From contig NZ_MAQW01000031.1 in assembly GCF_001682855.1 (NCBI RefSeq), forward strand, positions 186,487-250,486: a stretch of DNA of 64,000 nt, given 5' to 3'. How positions within the stretch are numbered: the stretch's first letter is position 1; every line of letters starts with the position of its first letter. Shown one piece after another: positions 16,684-23,201 of this stretch. The stretch is from Bacillus sp. FJAT-27264 (GTDB taxonomy: Bacteria > Bacillota > Bacilli > Paenibacillales > Paenibacillaceae). The translations under genes and the position numbers were made by a program. Below the pieces are notes generated by a model. The model was not told where the DNA came from, made no database searches, and was given only the letters and a program-made list of their open reading frames with translations.

Positions 16684-17178
16684 ATGAACAAATCAGCAGC
16701 AATTATGTATCTATACCCGCAAGCAGATCCGATGAGGGATTTCGCTGTCCAGGACAACGGCCCGGAACCCGCACTTCGCCCCGAGGCCGAAGAGAAGGGC
16801 CGCGTCCGCTACGATATCAAGCCACCAGATGACGGGGAGGAACCAGTAGAGGGCGTACACTACAGGTACGGCATTGACTATAACCTACTGGTTGAAGGTG
16901 AAGACTACGACATTGTAGAGCGCGGACCTTATATCGAGGCGTGGCACCTGGACGCACCACAGCCCACAAAAGACGAACTTCAAGCAGCATGGGAAGCATA
17001 CCAGGAAGCCGAGGCCCATAAGCCACCGCAGCTGACGGAATCCGAGCGAATAACATCCCTTGAATCCGAAAATGCGGGGCTGGCCTTGGAGCTGGCGCTG
17101 ACACAAGCTAGGCTTGACCAAACTGAGACGGATTCAGCGGCCCTGATGCTTCTGCTGGTGGAAGGAGGTGTGCTCTAG
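16684..17178 (+). CDS. XkdW-like phage protein
   Basis: A 164-residue acidic protein directly after the fibre gene, with AAAGGAGG before its ATG. It contains ALRPEAEEKGRVRYDIKPPDDGEEPVEGVHYRYGIDYNLLVEGEDYDI and a C-terminal helix rich in Glu/Leu (TSLESENAGLALELALTQARLD). Proteins of the XkdW/YorD type occur at this place in PBSX-like elements; their role is unclear. The coiled-coil C-terminus suggests contact with a fibre or its assembly factors. Its stop overlaps the next GTG. Confidence 0.65.
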   Translation: MNKSAAIMYLYPQADPMRDFAVQDNGPEPALRPEAEEKGRVRYDIKPPDDGEEPVEGVHYRYGIDYNLLVEGEDYDIVERGPYIEAWHLDAPQPTKDELQAAWEAYQEAEAHKPPQLTESERITSLESENAGLALELALTQARLDQTETDSAALMLLLVEGGVL

Positions 17179-17306
17179 TGGATTGGTATGCATTAGTTAA
17201 ACGACACTATGATGCTGACCGGTATAACGCAGCTGATGTACAGGTCTTTGTGGATGCCAAAAAAATAACGGCTGAACAAGCAGCCAAGATCATAGACGCC
17301 AAATAG
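17178..17306 (+). CDS. XkdX-like small phage protein
   Basis: A 42-residue protein starting at GTG 17178, overlapping the previous stop (TAGTG). The sequence WYALVKRHYDADRY, then VQVFVDAKKITAEQAAKII fits the XkdX family found next to XkdW in PBSX-type elements. The function is unknown. It ends immediately upstream of a short hairpin followed by T-runs (17296-17320). Confidence 0.75.
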   Translation: MDWYALVKRHYDADRYNAADVQVFVDAKKITAEQAAKIIDAK

Positions 17307-17320
17307 GGCGTTTTTATTTT
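17296..17320 (+). terminator. Possible weak terminator after xkdX
   Basis: ACGCC and GGCGT form a 5-bp stem with a short loop, followed by TTTTATTTTT. The stem overlaps the end of the xkdX-like gene. It could separate structural genes from the lysis module. Confidence 0.4.
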
Positions 17321-17366
17321 TCCCCCGGGGAGTCCCGAGGGCTATATACATTGAGGGGGAACAGGA

Positions 17367-17645
17367 GTGGAGCCGACAACAATCGTAGCAATGATTGCAG
17401 CAGTAAGTGGGATTGTATTGGGTTGGATGGGTAAGACTCAAGCATTTAAAAAAGATGTTGCGCAGGAAGCTGGTAGCGGAGCTTCATTGCGTACAGACGT
17501 TGAGTACATCAAACATGGGGTTGATGATGTGCGTTTTGAGTTAAAGGACCAAGTGAGGCGGTTCGATGCATTAACGGAGAGAGTGACGCGATCTGAAGAG
17601 AGGATAAATCAAGCTCACAAACGGATAGACAAATTAGAAGAGTAG
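17367..17645 (+). CDS. XhlA-like hemolysin/holin-associated protein
   Basis: A 92-residue protein starting at GTG 17367 with GAGGGGG upstream. It has one N-terminal membrane segment (TIVAMIAAVSGIVLGWMG) and a long charged coiled coil (DVEYIKHGVDDVRFELKDQVRRFDALTERV..). The size and position before the endolysin resemble XhlA-type proteins, which work with a holin to open the membrane. The order of the membrane segment and coil is reversed relative to typical XhlA, so the family call is tentative. Confidence 0.55.
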   Translation: MEPTTIVAMIAAVSGIVLGWMGKTQAFKKDVAQEAGSGASLRTDVEYIKHGVDDVRFELKDQVRRFDALTERVTRSEERINQAHKRIDKLEE

Positions 17646-17658
17646 AAGGAGTGGGACT

Positions 17659-18573
17659 ATGCAAGCACGTAAAAACGGCAACGCTCAGGGCATCGATGTA
17701 TCCCATTGGCAAGGTACTATTGATTGGAAAAAAGTTGCGGGGAGCGGGATTACCTTTGCTTTTATCAAAGCAACTCAAAATGGAGTGGATAGCAAGTTTC
17801 TTGAAAATGTGAAGGGAGCTAAGGCGGCGGGGATTTTAGTCGGTGCATATCACTTCCTGGATAATTCAGTGGTTACCGAAGGTGCAGCCAAGGCAGCGGC
17901 CAAAGTATTTTACAAGGCTTTGCTGTCTGCAGATGGAGTGGAAGTGTTCGATCTCCCACCGGTGCTGGACTATGAGTCCAAGGCTTCAGGTGTAAGCACT
18001 GCTACAGCGACTGCAATTGCAAAAGCATTTTTGGAGGAGATCAAGAGTCTGACCGGGGTGACACCGATCCTGTACACATATCCGGCATTCATCAGTAATT
18101 TTTCCGGTCTGAGTAATTACCCTCTATGGATTGCTCGCTATAGTATACAGGCGCCAGCGGATGCCTCTGGCTGGAAACGTTGGGACTTTTGGCAATACAG
18201 TGATGGATCAGCCGGAGGGACATTGCCGGGAGGCGGAAGATCAGTCAATGGTATTAGCGGCCATGTTGACTTGAATGAGTATTCAGGTTCGGCAGAGGAT
18301 TTGAAGAAACGGTTTTCCAAAACGAAGGAGGATGACAAGGTGGCAGAAAGGGACATCAACAAGGTGAGTGGATGGGCGGAGGCAACATGGAATGAAGCTG
18401 TAGCCAACGGATATTTTGACGGTACTCGACCAGGCGCGGCAATCACACGGGAAGAGGTGGCTGCTGTAGTAAATAGATTGAGAGGCAATTTTCTGAAGTT
18501 AGTAGCGGGCGCTACAGCTGACATTCAGGAGCTTGAAAAACGAATGGCAGCAATTGAAAAGGGGGAAAAGTAA
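17659..18573 (+). CDS. GH25 endolysin (lysozyme) with C-terminal SLH-like domain
   Basis: A 304-residue phage lysin. Residues 10-200 form a GH25 muramidase: GIDVSHWQGTIDWKKV at the start, catalytic acids in PPVLDYESKA (D-x-E), and the WIARYS and WDFWQYSDGS strands. Residues about 230-285 contain a single SLH-like module (VSGWAEATWNEAVANGYFDGTRPGAAITREEVAAVV), probably wall binding. The end is a short helix (ADIQELEKRMAAIEKGEK). It cleaves peptidoglycan glycan strands once the holin has opened the membrane. AAGGAG lies before the ATG. Confidence 0.92.
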   Translation: MQARKNGNAQGIDVSHWQGTIDWKKVAGSGITFAFIKATQNGVDSKFLENVKGAKAAGILVGAYHFLDNSVVTEGAAKAAAKVFYKALLSADGVEVFDLPPVLDYESKASGVSTATATAIAKAFLEEIKSLTGVTPILYTYPAFISNFSGLSNYPLWIARYSIQAPADASGWKRWDFWQYSDGSAGGTLPGGGRSVNGISGHVDLNEYSGSAEDLKKRFSKTKEDDKVAERDINKVSGWAEATWNEAVANGYFDGTRPGAAITREEVAAVVNRLRGNFLKLVAGATADIQELEKRMAAIEKGEK

Positions 18574-18575
18574 TC

Positions 18576-18779
18576 ATGAAAATCAACTGGAGATCAAAAC
18601 TTTCCAGCCGGAAGTTCTGGGCGTTAATTGCAGCAGTGGCCACATCTGTTCTCGGGGCTTTTGGTGCAACTGATGCAGTATCACTTAAGATCACCGGCAT
18701 TATCACAGCGGTTGGAGCCTGCGCGGTGTATATGCTTGCAGAAGCTTATGCGGATGGAAACAATTCAGATAGCGATTAA
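18576..18779 (+). CDS. Phage holin
   Basis: A 67-residue protein three bases after the endolysin, with GGGGGA upstream. Basic N-terminus (MKINWRSKLSSRKFW), then two hydrophobic segments (ALIAAVATSVLGAFGA and ITGIITAVGACAVYMLAEAYA) and an acidic end (NNSDSD). This matches small class II holins, which form membrane lesions at a set time and release the endolysin. Confidence 0.8.
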   Translation: MKINWRSKLSSRKFWALIAAVATSVLGAFGATDAVSLKITGIITAVGACAVYMLAEAYADGNNSDSD

Positions 18780-18801
18780 ATTCCCAAGCGTTTGGGATTC
18801 T

Positions 18802-18832
18802 GCTCACTGGCTTTGGCTAGTGGGCTTTTTTT
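18802..18832 (+). terminator. Rho-independent terminator ending the phage late operon
   Basis: GCTCACT pairs with AGTGGGC (one G-T pair) followed by seven T. A second small hairpin (TCCCAA/TTGGGA, 18782-18798) precedes it. It closes the run of same-strand phage genes that begins upstream of the window. Confidence 0.75.
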
Positions 18833-18873
18833 ATTTGTGGTAAACTTTAGGAAAACTATAAGTGGGGTGTGTA

Positions 18874-19437
18874 ATGCGACTCAAGAGTTTAATAGTGTTG
18901 CTATTTGTGTTATTGGTTGGGTGTGGATCTAGCGAGAGCTTTAAGCCAGATACTTTTTCTGAGGATGATCTAGCTATTGTAAAGGTGGACGACGAAAAGC
19001 AAATAGTGAAGTATGGGATGAGCCGTGAAGATGCCGAAAAAATTCTAGGGCCTAGTAAAACAGACAAAGAACTGTTCCCCAAATATGATTTTGGAGTTCA
19101 AATCATTTATAGAGACGACAAGGTCGTGGCTATTGGTCTAACTGAAGATTCGGAAGGGGTGTATAAGTCATCCCGAGGTGCCGAAGTAGGAATGAAGAAG
19201 GAAGGGGTAAAAAAACTATATAGCGAAAAATATGGACTCAGTGTGTTTGAACAGGATTTAGATTACATTTACGATAGTCGAGCTAAAAGATATTTAGGTA
19301 AAGTTTCTGCGGATCAACCTACGAAGGATGAAGGGGAATTAGTCGATACATATTTGGCTAGCTTCAGGTTCGACGACAACGGAGACGCAGATTCTATTTT
19401 TTTATCAGACAGACTAGCCGCTGTTCAAATGCGTTAG
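18874..19437 (+). CDS. Lipoprotein of unknown function at the prophage end
   Basis: A 187-residue protein with a lipoprotein signal: MRLKSLIVLLFVLLVGC, where the LVGC lipobox Cys becomes lipidated. The mature part is acidic with YGMSREDAEKILGPSKTD, VIYRDDKVVAIGLTEDSEG and VGMKKEGVKKLYSEKYGLS, which suggests repeated small alpha/beta units. I recognise no named family. It lies after the phage late terminator, has its own terminator and is more AT-rich than its neighbours, as expected for a lysogenic-conversion (moron) gene. I chose ATG 18874; a GTG at 18862 is in frame. Confidence 0.6.
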   Translation: MRLKSLIVLLFVLLVGCGSSESFKPDTFSEDDLAIVKVDDEKQIVKYGMSREDAEKILGPSKTDKELFPKYDFGVQIIYRDDKVVAIGLTEDSEGVYKSSRGAEVGMKKEGVKKLYSEKYGLSVFEQDLDYIYDSRAKRYLGKVSADQPTKDEGELVDTYLASFRFDDNGDADSIFLSDRLAAVQMR

Positions 19438-19442
19438 AAAAA

Positions 19443-19479
19443 AAGAACCGTCAGAGGATATCTGGACGGTTCTTTTTTT
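19443..19479. terminator. Bidirectional terminator between lipoprotein and hicAB
   Basis: AAGAACCGTC pairs with GACGGTTCTT, flanked by A-run and T-run, between convergent genes. Confidence 0.85.
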
Positions 19480-19495
19480 GTAACTGAAATGCGGA

Positions 19496-19909
19496 TTATG
19501 TGCGCTGTTTATCAATCCTCAATGCTTCCTTTAAGCCACTCTGCAAAACTTGGCTGAAGTTCAATCCAGCTTCGTCCGCAGCATCACGTAACCACTTAGG
19601 CAAAGTGCAATTCTTCGTTACGGCTTTGTTGGCAGAGGCGTCACGGAATGGGGGCATGAACACTTCTACGAAAACGATCCGGTCGCTGGAGTCCTCCAAT
19701 TGAATTTGGTCCGGCTCGGAAGGTGCCGGCAACTCAAGTCCTTGCTCTTCCATCTCCAAGGTACGGAATGCAAGCAATTCCCTAGCCCGTGCCAATCCTT
19801 CCGTCAGCTCAACGGCAGTCACGGCCGTGCCAGGGAAATCCGGAAAGTACATACTTAAATTCGTCTCGGTGCGCTCCACGACCAGAGGATATACATAATG
19901 CGATTTCAA
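19496..19909 (-). CDS. hicB: HicB-type antitoxin
   Basis: A 137-residue protein starting at TTG 19909 with AAGGAG 10 bases upstream. Residues 1-60 follow the HicB fold (YPLVVERTETNLSMYFPDFPGTAVTAVELTEGLARARELLAF), an inactive RNase-H-like domain that binds the toxin. The C-terminal 45 residues (NCTLPKWLRDAADEAGLNFSQVLQSGLKEAL) look like a ribbon-helix-helix or short helical DNA-binding domain. It would neutralise HicA and repress the operon. Its gene follows hicA by 55 bases. Confidence 0.85.
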   Translation of the reverse strand: MKSHYVYPLVVERTETNLSMYFPDFPGTAVTAVELTEGLARARELLAFRTLEMEEQGLELPAPSEPDQIQLEDSSDRIVFVEVFMPPFRDASANKAVTKNCTLPKWLRDAADEAGLNFSQVLQSGLKEALRIDKQRT

Positions 19910-19958
19910 TGTTTTTCACTCCTTCGTATCATTTTTTAGAGAGGAAAGGGGTGAAGCC

Positions 19959-19981
19959 CCGGGGTTAAAACTCAACCCCGG
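19959..19981 (-). promoter_or_regulatory. Hairpin spanning the hicA stop codon
   Basis: CCGGGGTT and AACCCCGG form a perfect 8-bp stem with a 7-base loop that includes the last hicA codons and stop. No T-run follows, so it is not a plain terminator; it could protect or stall the mRNA between toxin and antitoxin genes. Confidence 0.5.
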
Positions 19982-20183
19982 AAGTTGCTTCGATGCTTTT
20001 CAGCGTGCCTTTAGCGATTACATCGCCTGAGCTATGTACGCTTATATCAGCGTACCGTGTTGGGTCCGTTTTGTGAACCCATCGCTGATGGCTAGTGCGT
20101 TTGCCATGAGTTGGTGAAGGAATGAATCCTGCCGCTCTCAAAGCTTTTAACACTTGCCTGACTGTTCTTTGCTTCCCCATCAT
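19965..20183 (-). CDS. hicA: HicA-type mRNA interferase toxin
   Basis: A 72-residue protein, MMGKQRTVRQVLKALRAAGFIPSPTHGKRTSHQRWVHK, with the double-stranded-RNA-binding-like fold of HicA: the catalytic His is expected in SHQRW, and the end (DVIAKGTLKSIEATSG) fits the GTL..I motif. HicA cleaves mRNA and stops translation until bound by HicB. The second ATG (20180) has the better distance to GGGAGGGG; the first (20183) is also possible. It is the first gene of a leftward hicA-hicB operon. Confidence 0.82.
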   Translation of the reverse strand: MMGKQRTVRQVLKALRAAGFIPSPTHGKRTSHQRWVHKTDPTRYADISVHSSGDVIAKGTLKSIEATSGVEF

Positions 20184-20202
20184 TTCCCCTCCCTTCTGTT
20201 TT

Positions 20203-20240
20203 TATTATAACACGCATTAATAACGCGTGTCAATATAATA
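20203..20240 (-). promoter_or_regulatory. Consensus hicAB promoter with palindromic operator in the spacer
   Basis: On the minus strand TTGACA (20228-20233) and TATAAT (20204-20209) are separated by 18 bases: both hexamers are perfect consensus. The spacer holds ACACGC...GCGTGT inverted repeats (20210-20215 and 20225-20230), and a third half-site TAATGCGTGTT lies at 20252-20262. Binding of HicB to these repeats would block RNA polymerase. Confidence 0.8.
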
Positions 20241-20372
20241 ATGAGCATAAATAATGCGTGTTTCTTTTTTGTGAATAGAAGAGTCATAATATTCTCCGTT
20301 GTTATGAGATTATGGTTTTGTATTTTCCTCAGATTGATAAGTAATAGAAGAAAAAATAAATCGTGAGAAATT

Positions 20373-20492
20373 AGAGCCGCCAAAGGGTTAACTGAAGTGC
20401 TTCCTGTCAAGTAGACAGTAGAAAAAACAAAGCTTCTACTGTCTACTTTGATGGGAGCATATCAAACATGGATGGCTCTTTTGATGTTTTTT
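20373..20492 (+). terminator. Terminator-like hairpin split by the 72-bp miniature element
   Basis: Outside the element, AGAGCC plus CCA (20373-20382) pairs with TGG plus GGCTCT (20469-20479), followed by TTTTGATGTTTTTT. The element sits in the loop. Confidence 0.5.
20393..20464. mobile_element. 72-bp miniature inverted-repeat element related to the nearby IS
   Basis: The left end TGAAGTGC... and right end ...GCATATCA match the right and left terminal repeats of the IS at 21453-23123 (shared core AAGTAGACAGT; TGATATGCTCCC at the other end). A 15-bp perfect stem (AAGTAGACAGTAGAA) lies inside. The element is flanked by AAC on both sides (20390-20392, 20465-20467), a 3-bp target duplication. 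It has no coding capacity; movement would need the IS transposase. Confidence 0.75.
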
Positions 20493-20722
20493 GTTACCCG
20501 CAAATTACCCGCTGGAGACCTTGTAAGTTGTACTTTTTGCTTGTAGATTAATGTAGGTTCTAAATTGAAAAAAGCCTTGTACAGCGCGGGTTTAACTCGA
20601 TTGTTCTAATCCCTTGTAGATACCCTTAAATACACTTTTTATAAATAATTTGATTTTTTGTGGAACCTCAGCTCATTATAGGGTAAGTAATCTATTATGA
20701 ACCTGGAGGTAGAACTGTTGTC
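20465..20722. other. Gene-free stretch, probable prophage-chromosome junction
   Basis: This stretch shows no convincing gene. After the T-rich end of the split hairpin it carries GTTACCCGCAAATTACCCGC (direct repeats of TTACCCGC), then AT-rich sequence and the ribosome binding site of the next gene. The repeats resemble integrase arm sites next to attachment sites of Bacillota prophages. Phage accessory genes lie left and host-type genes right, so the att core probably falls here; no second att copy can be seen. Confidence 0.35.
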
Positions 20723-21406
20723 ATGAAAATCACCTATTATGGACATTCAGCCTTGCTGGTAGAGTCCGAAAGCTGCAAAGTTATCTTTGATCCCTTTCTG
20801 TCAGGGAATCCGAACTCCGGTATCTCTCCCGATGAAGTTACGGTAGATGCGGTTTTGCTTACCCATGCCCATTCCGACCATTTTGGCGATGCGCTCGCTA
20901 TTGCTGCACGTAATCAATGCCCCATCTTTGCTGTATATGAGCTGGCCGAATACTGCCGTTCCAAGGGTGCCGAGGTTAAGCATATGAATATTGGTGGCAG
21001 CCATACGTACGGCGAGTTTACCGTCAAGTACACGCCGGCCATTCACTCTTCCTCAATTGCAGAGGGGGATTCATGGATATACGGAGGGGAAGCGGCGGGA
21101 ATCCTGCTGACCACTGACGGCAAGACGCTGTTTCATTCCGGGGATACCGCGCTTTTTAGCGATTTGCGCCTGATTGGGGAGCGGAACAATATTGATCTGG
21201 CTGCATTACCGATTGGGGACATGCTAACCATGGGGCCGGACGATGCGCTGCTGGCCGCTCGCTGGCTGCGGGCAGATAAGGTTATTCCGCTTCATTACAA
21301 TACGTTCCCTGCTATTGCCCAGGACGGCGACGAATTCTGCAACCGGCTGCGCCAGGAAGGTATCACAGGCTTTCCCCTTCAACCGGGAGAGAGTGTCGAT
21401 ATCTAA
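20723..21406 (+). CDS. UPF0173 metal-dependent hydrolase
   Basis: A 227-residue metallo-beta-lactamase-fold protein of the UPF0173 (YtkL-like) family. Metal-binding motif HAHSDH at about residues 50-55, further conserved elements IHSSS, LFHSGDTALF and IPLHYNTFP. The complete length matches the family. Its substrate is unknown. Upstream is GGAGG 12 bases before ATG. The 3' end lies just before a hairpin that an IS element has split, so transcription may now run into the IS or be altered. Confidence 0.88.
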   Translation: MKITYYGHSALLVESESCKVIFDPFLSGNPNSGISPDEVTVDAVLLTHAHSDHFGDALAIAARNQCPIFAVYELAEYCRSKGAEVKHMNIGGSHTYGEFTVKYTPAIHSSSIAEGDSWIYGGEAAGILLTTDGKTLFHSGDTALFSDLRLIGERNNIDLAALPIGDMLTMGPDDALLAARWLRADKVIPLHYNTFPAIAQDGDEFCNRLRQEGITGFPLQPGESVDI

Positions 21407-21457
21407 TTTCAGCTTTTGCACAACAACAATAAGAGGGTGCCGGCAGCCAATGTGATA

Positions 21458-21514
21458 TGCTCCCCATATAGTAGACAGGTGAAATAATAAAAACCTGTTA
21501 CTGTATGGGGAGCA
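21458..21514 (+). promoter_or_regulatory. Hairpin at the IS left end that covers the OrfA ribosome binding site
   Basis: TGCTCCCCATA (21458-21468) pairs perfectly with TATGGGGAGCA (21504-21514). Inside it AGTA-ACAGGT pairs with ACCTGT-TACT. The 3' arm contains GGGGAG, the ribosome binding site for ATG 21520. Only transcripts starting outside the IS contain the 5' arm, so this would silence read-through expression of the transposase. TTTTT follows, so it may also terminate. Confidence 0.7.
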
Positions 21515-21519
21515 TTTTT

Positions 21520-22200
21520 ATGGAACAAAAGAAGTTTACAGCCCTTGAAAAAATAACGATACTTCAGGAAATTGAATATGGACACATCGGGTTAAAAGCT
21601 GGTGCTCGGAAATACGGATTAACTAAAACATCTATATTGAAATGGCGACGACGTTATCAATTGTACGGCTACGAAGGCCTAGAACCTCGAACCCATAACC
21701 AAAAGTATTCAATAGAACTTAAACTCCAAGCGGTTAGGGATTATATCAAGGGTGGATTGTCGCAAAGCCAAATTATCTACAAGTATAAGATCGCAAGTAC
21801 AACCCAACTCGCCAACTGGATTAAGAAGTATAATGGTCATAGCAACAGTTTAACGGCTAATTCAGGAGGAACTAAAGCTATGACCAAAGGACGCGCAACC
21901 ACTTGGCAGGAACGGATAGATATTGTGTTGTATTGTCTGGCAAATGGACAAGATTACACAAAGGCAGCAAGTCATTTTCACGTTTCTTACCAACAAGTAT
22001 ATAGCTGGGTGAAAAAGTACGAAGCAGGCGGCGAGAAGGCGCTAAGGGACGGCAGAGGACGCACGAAAGCGCCTGAAGAGCTCACGGAAGCAGATCGCCA
22101 TAGGCTCGCCATGCAAAAGCTGGAATACGAGAATGCACGGCTTCGTGCGGAGAATGCTTTTCTAAAAAAGTTAGAGGAACTCGAAAGGAGGAGACGTTAA
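21520..22200 (+). CDS. IS3-family transposase OrfA
   Basis: A 226-residue protein with two helix-turn-helix units (about 8-50: FTALEKITILQEIEYGHIGLKAGARKYG; and about 130-185: DIVLYCLANGQDYTKAASHFHVSYQQVYSWVKKY) and a C-terminal leucine zipper-like helix (RHRLAMQKLEYENARLRAENAFLKKLEELE). OrfA binds the ends and on its own inhibits transposition. I start at ATG 21520 (GGGGAG upstream), not the in-frame ATG 21505, which lies inside the hairpin. Confidence 0.9.
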   Translation: MEQKKFTALEKITILQEIEYGHIGLKAGARKYGLTKTSILKWRRRYQLYGYEGLEPRTHNQKYSIELKLQAVRDYIKGGLSQSQIIYKYKIASTTQLANWIKKYNGHSNSLTANSGGTKAMTKGRATTWQERIDIVLYCLANGQDYTKAASHFHVSYQQVYSWVKKYEAGGEKALRDGRGRTKAPEELTEADRHRLAMQKLEYENARLRAENAFLKKLEELERRRR

Positions 22201-23078
22201 GTCAAGTTCGTCAGGAGAATATCTACTTGGCTATTCAGGCCGTTCAGCAAGAGGAGTCTCGCCCCATTCAGCTTTTGTGTGACATTGCAGAAATCTCGCG
22301 CTCAAGTTACTACAAATGGTTGAACCGTAAACCCAGTTCCCGGGAGACCGACAACGCGAAACTGACCCAGGCCATGCTCCTTCTATATGAGAAGGTGGAG
22401 CGAATCTTTGGGTATCGCCAGCTCACTCTACATTTGCGCAGACAAATGGGCAAAGCGCTGAACGCGAAGCGAGTGTACCGCCTTATGAGGCTCCAAGGCA
22501 TCCAGTCTGTCATCCGAAGAAAGCGGAAGAAGTACGTAGGCTCCACGCCTCAGCAGGTCGCAGAGAATGTATTGAACCGCAACTTCGAGGCGGAAACACC
22601 AAACCAAAAATGGGTAACGGATGTAACGGAATTCAAGTACGGCAACGGACAGAAAGCGTATTTAAGCGCCATTAAGGATCTGCATGACAAGTCCATTGTT
22701 GCTTACGTTCTGGGTCATTCTAATAATAATTCGCTGGTCTTTAAGACGTTAGAGTTGGCTTTGGAGGCAGCGCCAGAGAACCATCCCTTACTTCACAGCG
22801 ACCGTGGTTTCCAGTATACCTCTCTGCACTTTAAGGAGATGCTGGACGAAGCGAAACTGACGCAAAGCATGTCCCGGGTGGGCTGCTGCATTGATAATGG
22901 ACCGATGGAATCCTTTTGGGGCACACTGAAATGTGAGAAGTACTACTTGCATACCTACCGCACTTTTGAAGAGCTCCAACAAGACATTGATAATTACATA
23001 CACTTTTACAATTACGAACGGTTGCAGGCAAAACTAAACGGCCTCAGTCCTATTGAATTCAGGACTAAGGCCGCTTAA
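21520..23078 (+). CDS. IS3-family transposase OrfAB (frameshift fusion)
   Basis: Slipping -1 at AAAAAAG (22164-22170, register A AAA AAG) continues as VRGTRKEETLSQVRQENIYLAIQAV and gives a 519-residue OrfAB. OrfB carries the DDE catalytic triad: D in WVTDVTEF, D in LLHSDRGFQY and E in PMESFWGTLKCEK, plus the IS3-type HTH of SRSSYYKWLNRKPSSRE. OrfAB is the active transposase. A separate OrfB start is not evident, which supports frameshifting. Both frames are intact. Confidence 0.9.
22164..22170 (+). promoter_or_regulatory. -1 frameshift site of the IS transposase
   Basis: A6G heptamer in A AAA AAG register near the end of OrfA; the OrfB frame is open through it. AAAGGAGG lies 14 bases downstream inside the overlap. 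Confidence 0.85.
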
Positions 23079-23201
23079 GGATCTTTTATTTTTTGCACTG
23101 TCTACTTGACGGGGTGCAGTTCAAATGGCTTGCCGAACACCCTCTTATTGTTTCTATAATATACGAGACAGCCAGCTCAAGCAGGCAGCAGCTACCGCCG
23201 C

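Larger units (their letters stand above)
21453..23123 (+). mobile_element. IS3-family (IS150 group) insertion sequence, complete
   Basis: 1671 bp from TGATATGC to GCAGTTCA. The terminal inverted repeats align over about 40 bases with a shared AGTAGACAG core and AAATAAAA. It is flanked by AATG on each side (21449-21452 and 23124-23127), a 4-bp target duplication, so both ends are real. It encodes OrfA and OrfB with a -1 frameshift, both intact, and looks recently inserted and potentially active. Confidence 0.92.
21425..23152. terminator. Bidirectional terminator interrupted at its loop by the IS
   Basis: AACAATAAGAGGGTG (21425-21439) is perfectly complementary to CACCCTCTTATTGTT (23138-23152). 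With the IS and one AATG copy removed, the inner arms CGGCA-GCC and GGC-TTGCCG also pair, leaving an AAT loop. It separates two convergent genes. Confidence 0.8.

Noticed and set aside
20180..20410. Open frame upstream of hicA on the minus strand
   Set aside because: It runs across the hicAB promoter and the start of the miniature element and has a composition typical of AT-rich non-coding DNA.
22197..22227. Independent start of IS OrfB (TTG 22227)
   Set aside because: No ribosome binding site at suitable distance; the frame is open upstream into the slippery site, as expected for frameshifting.
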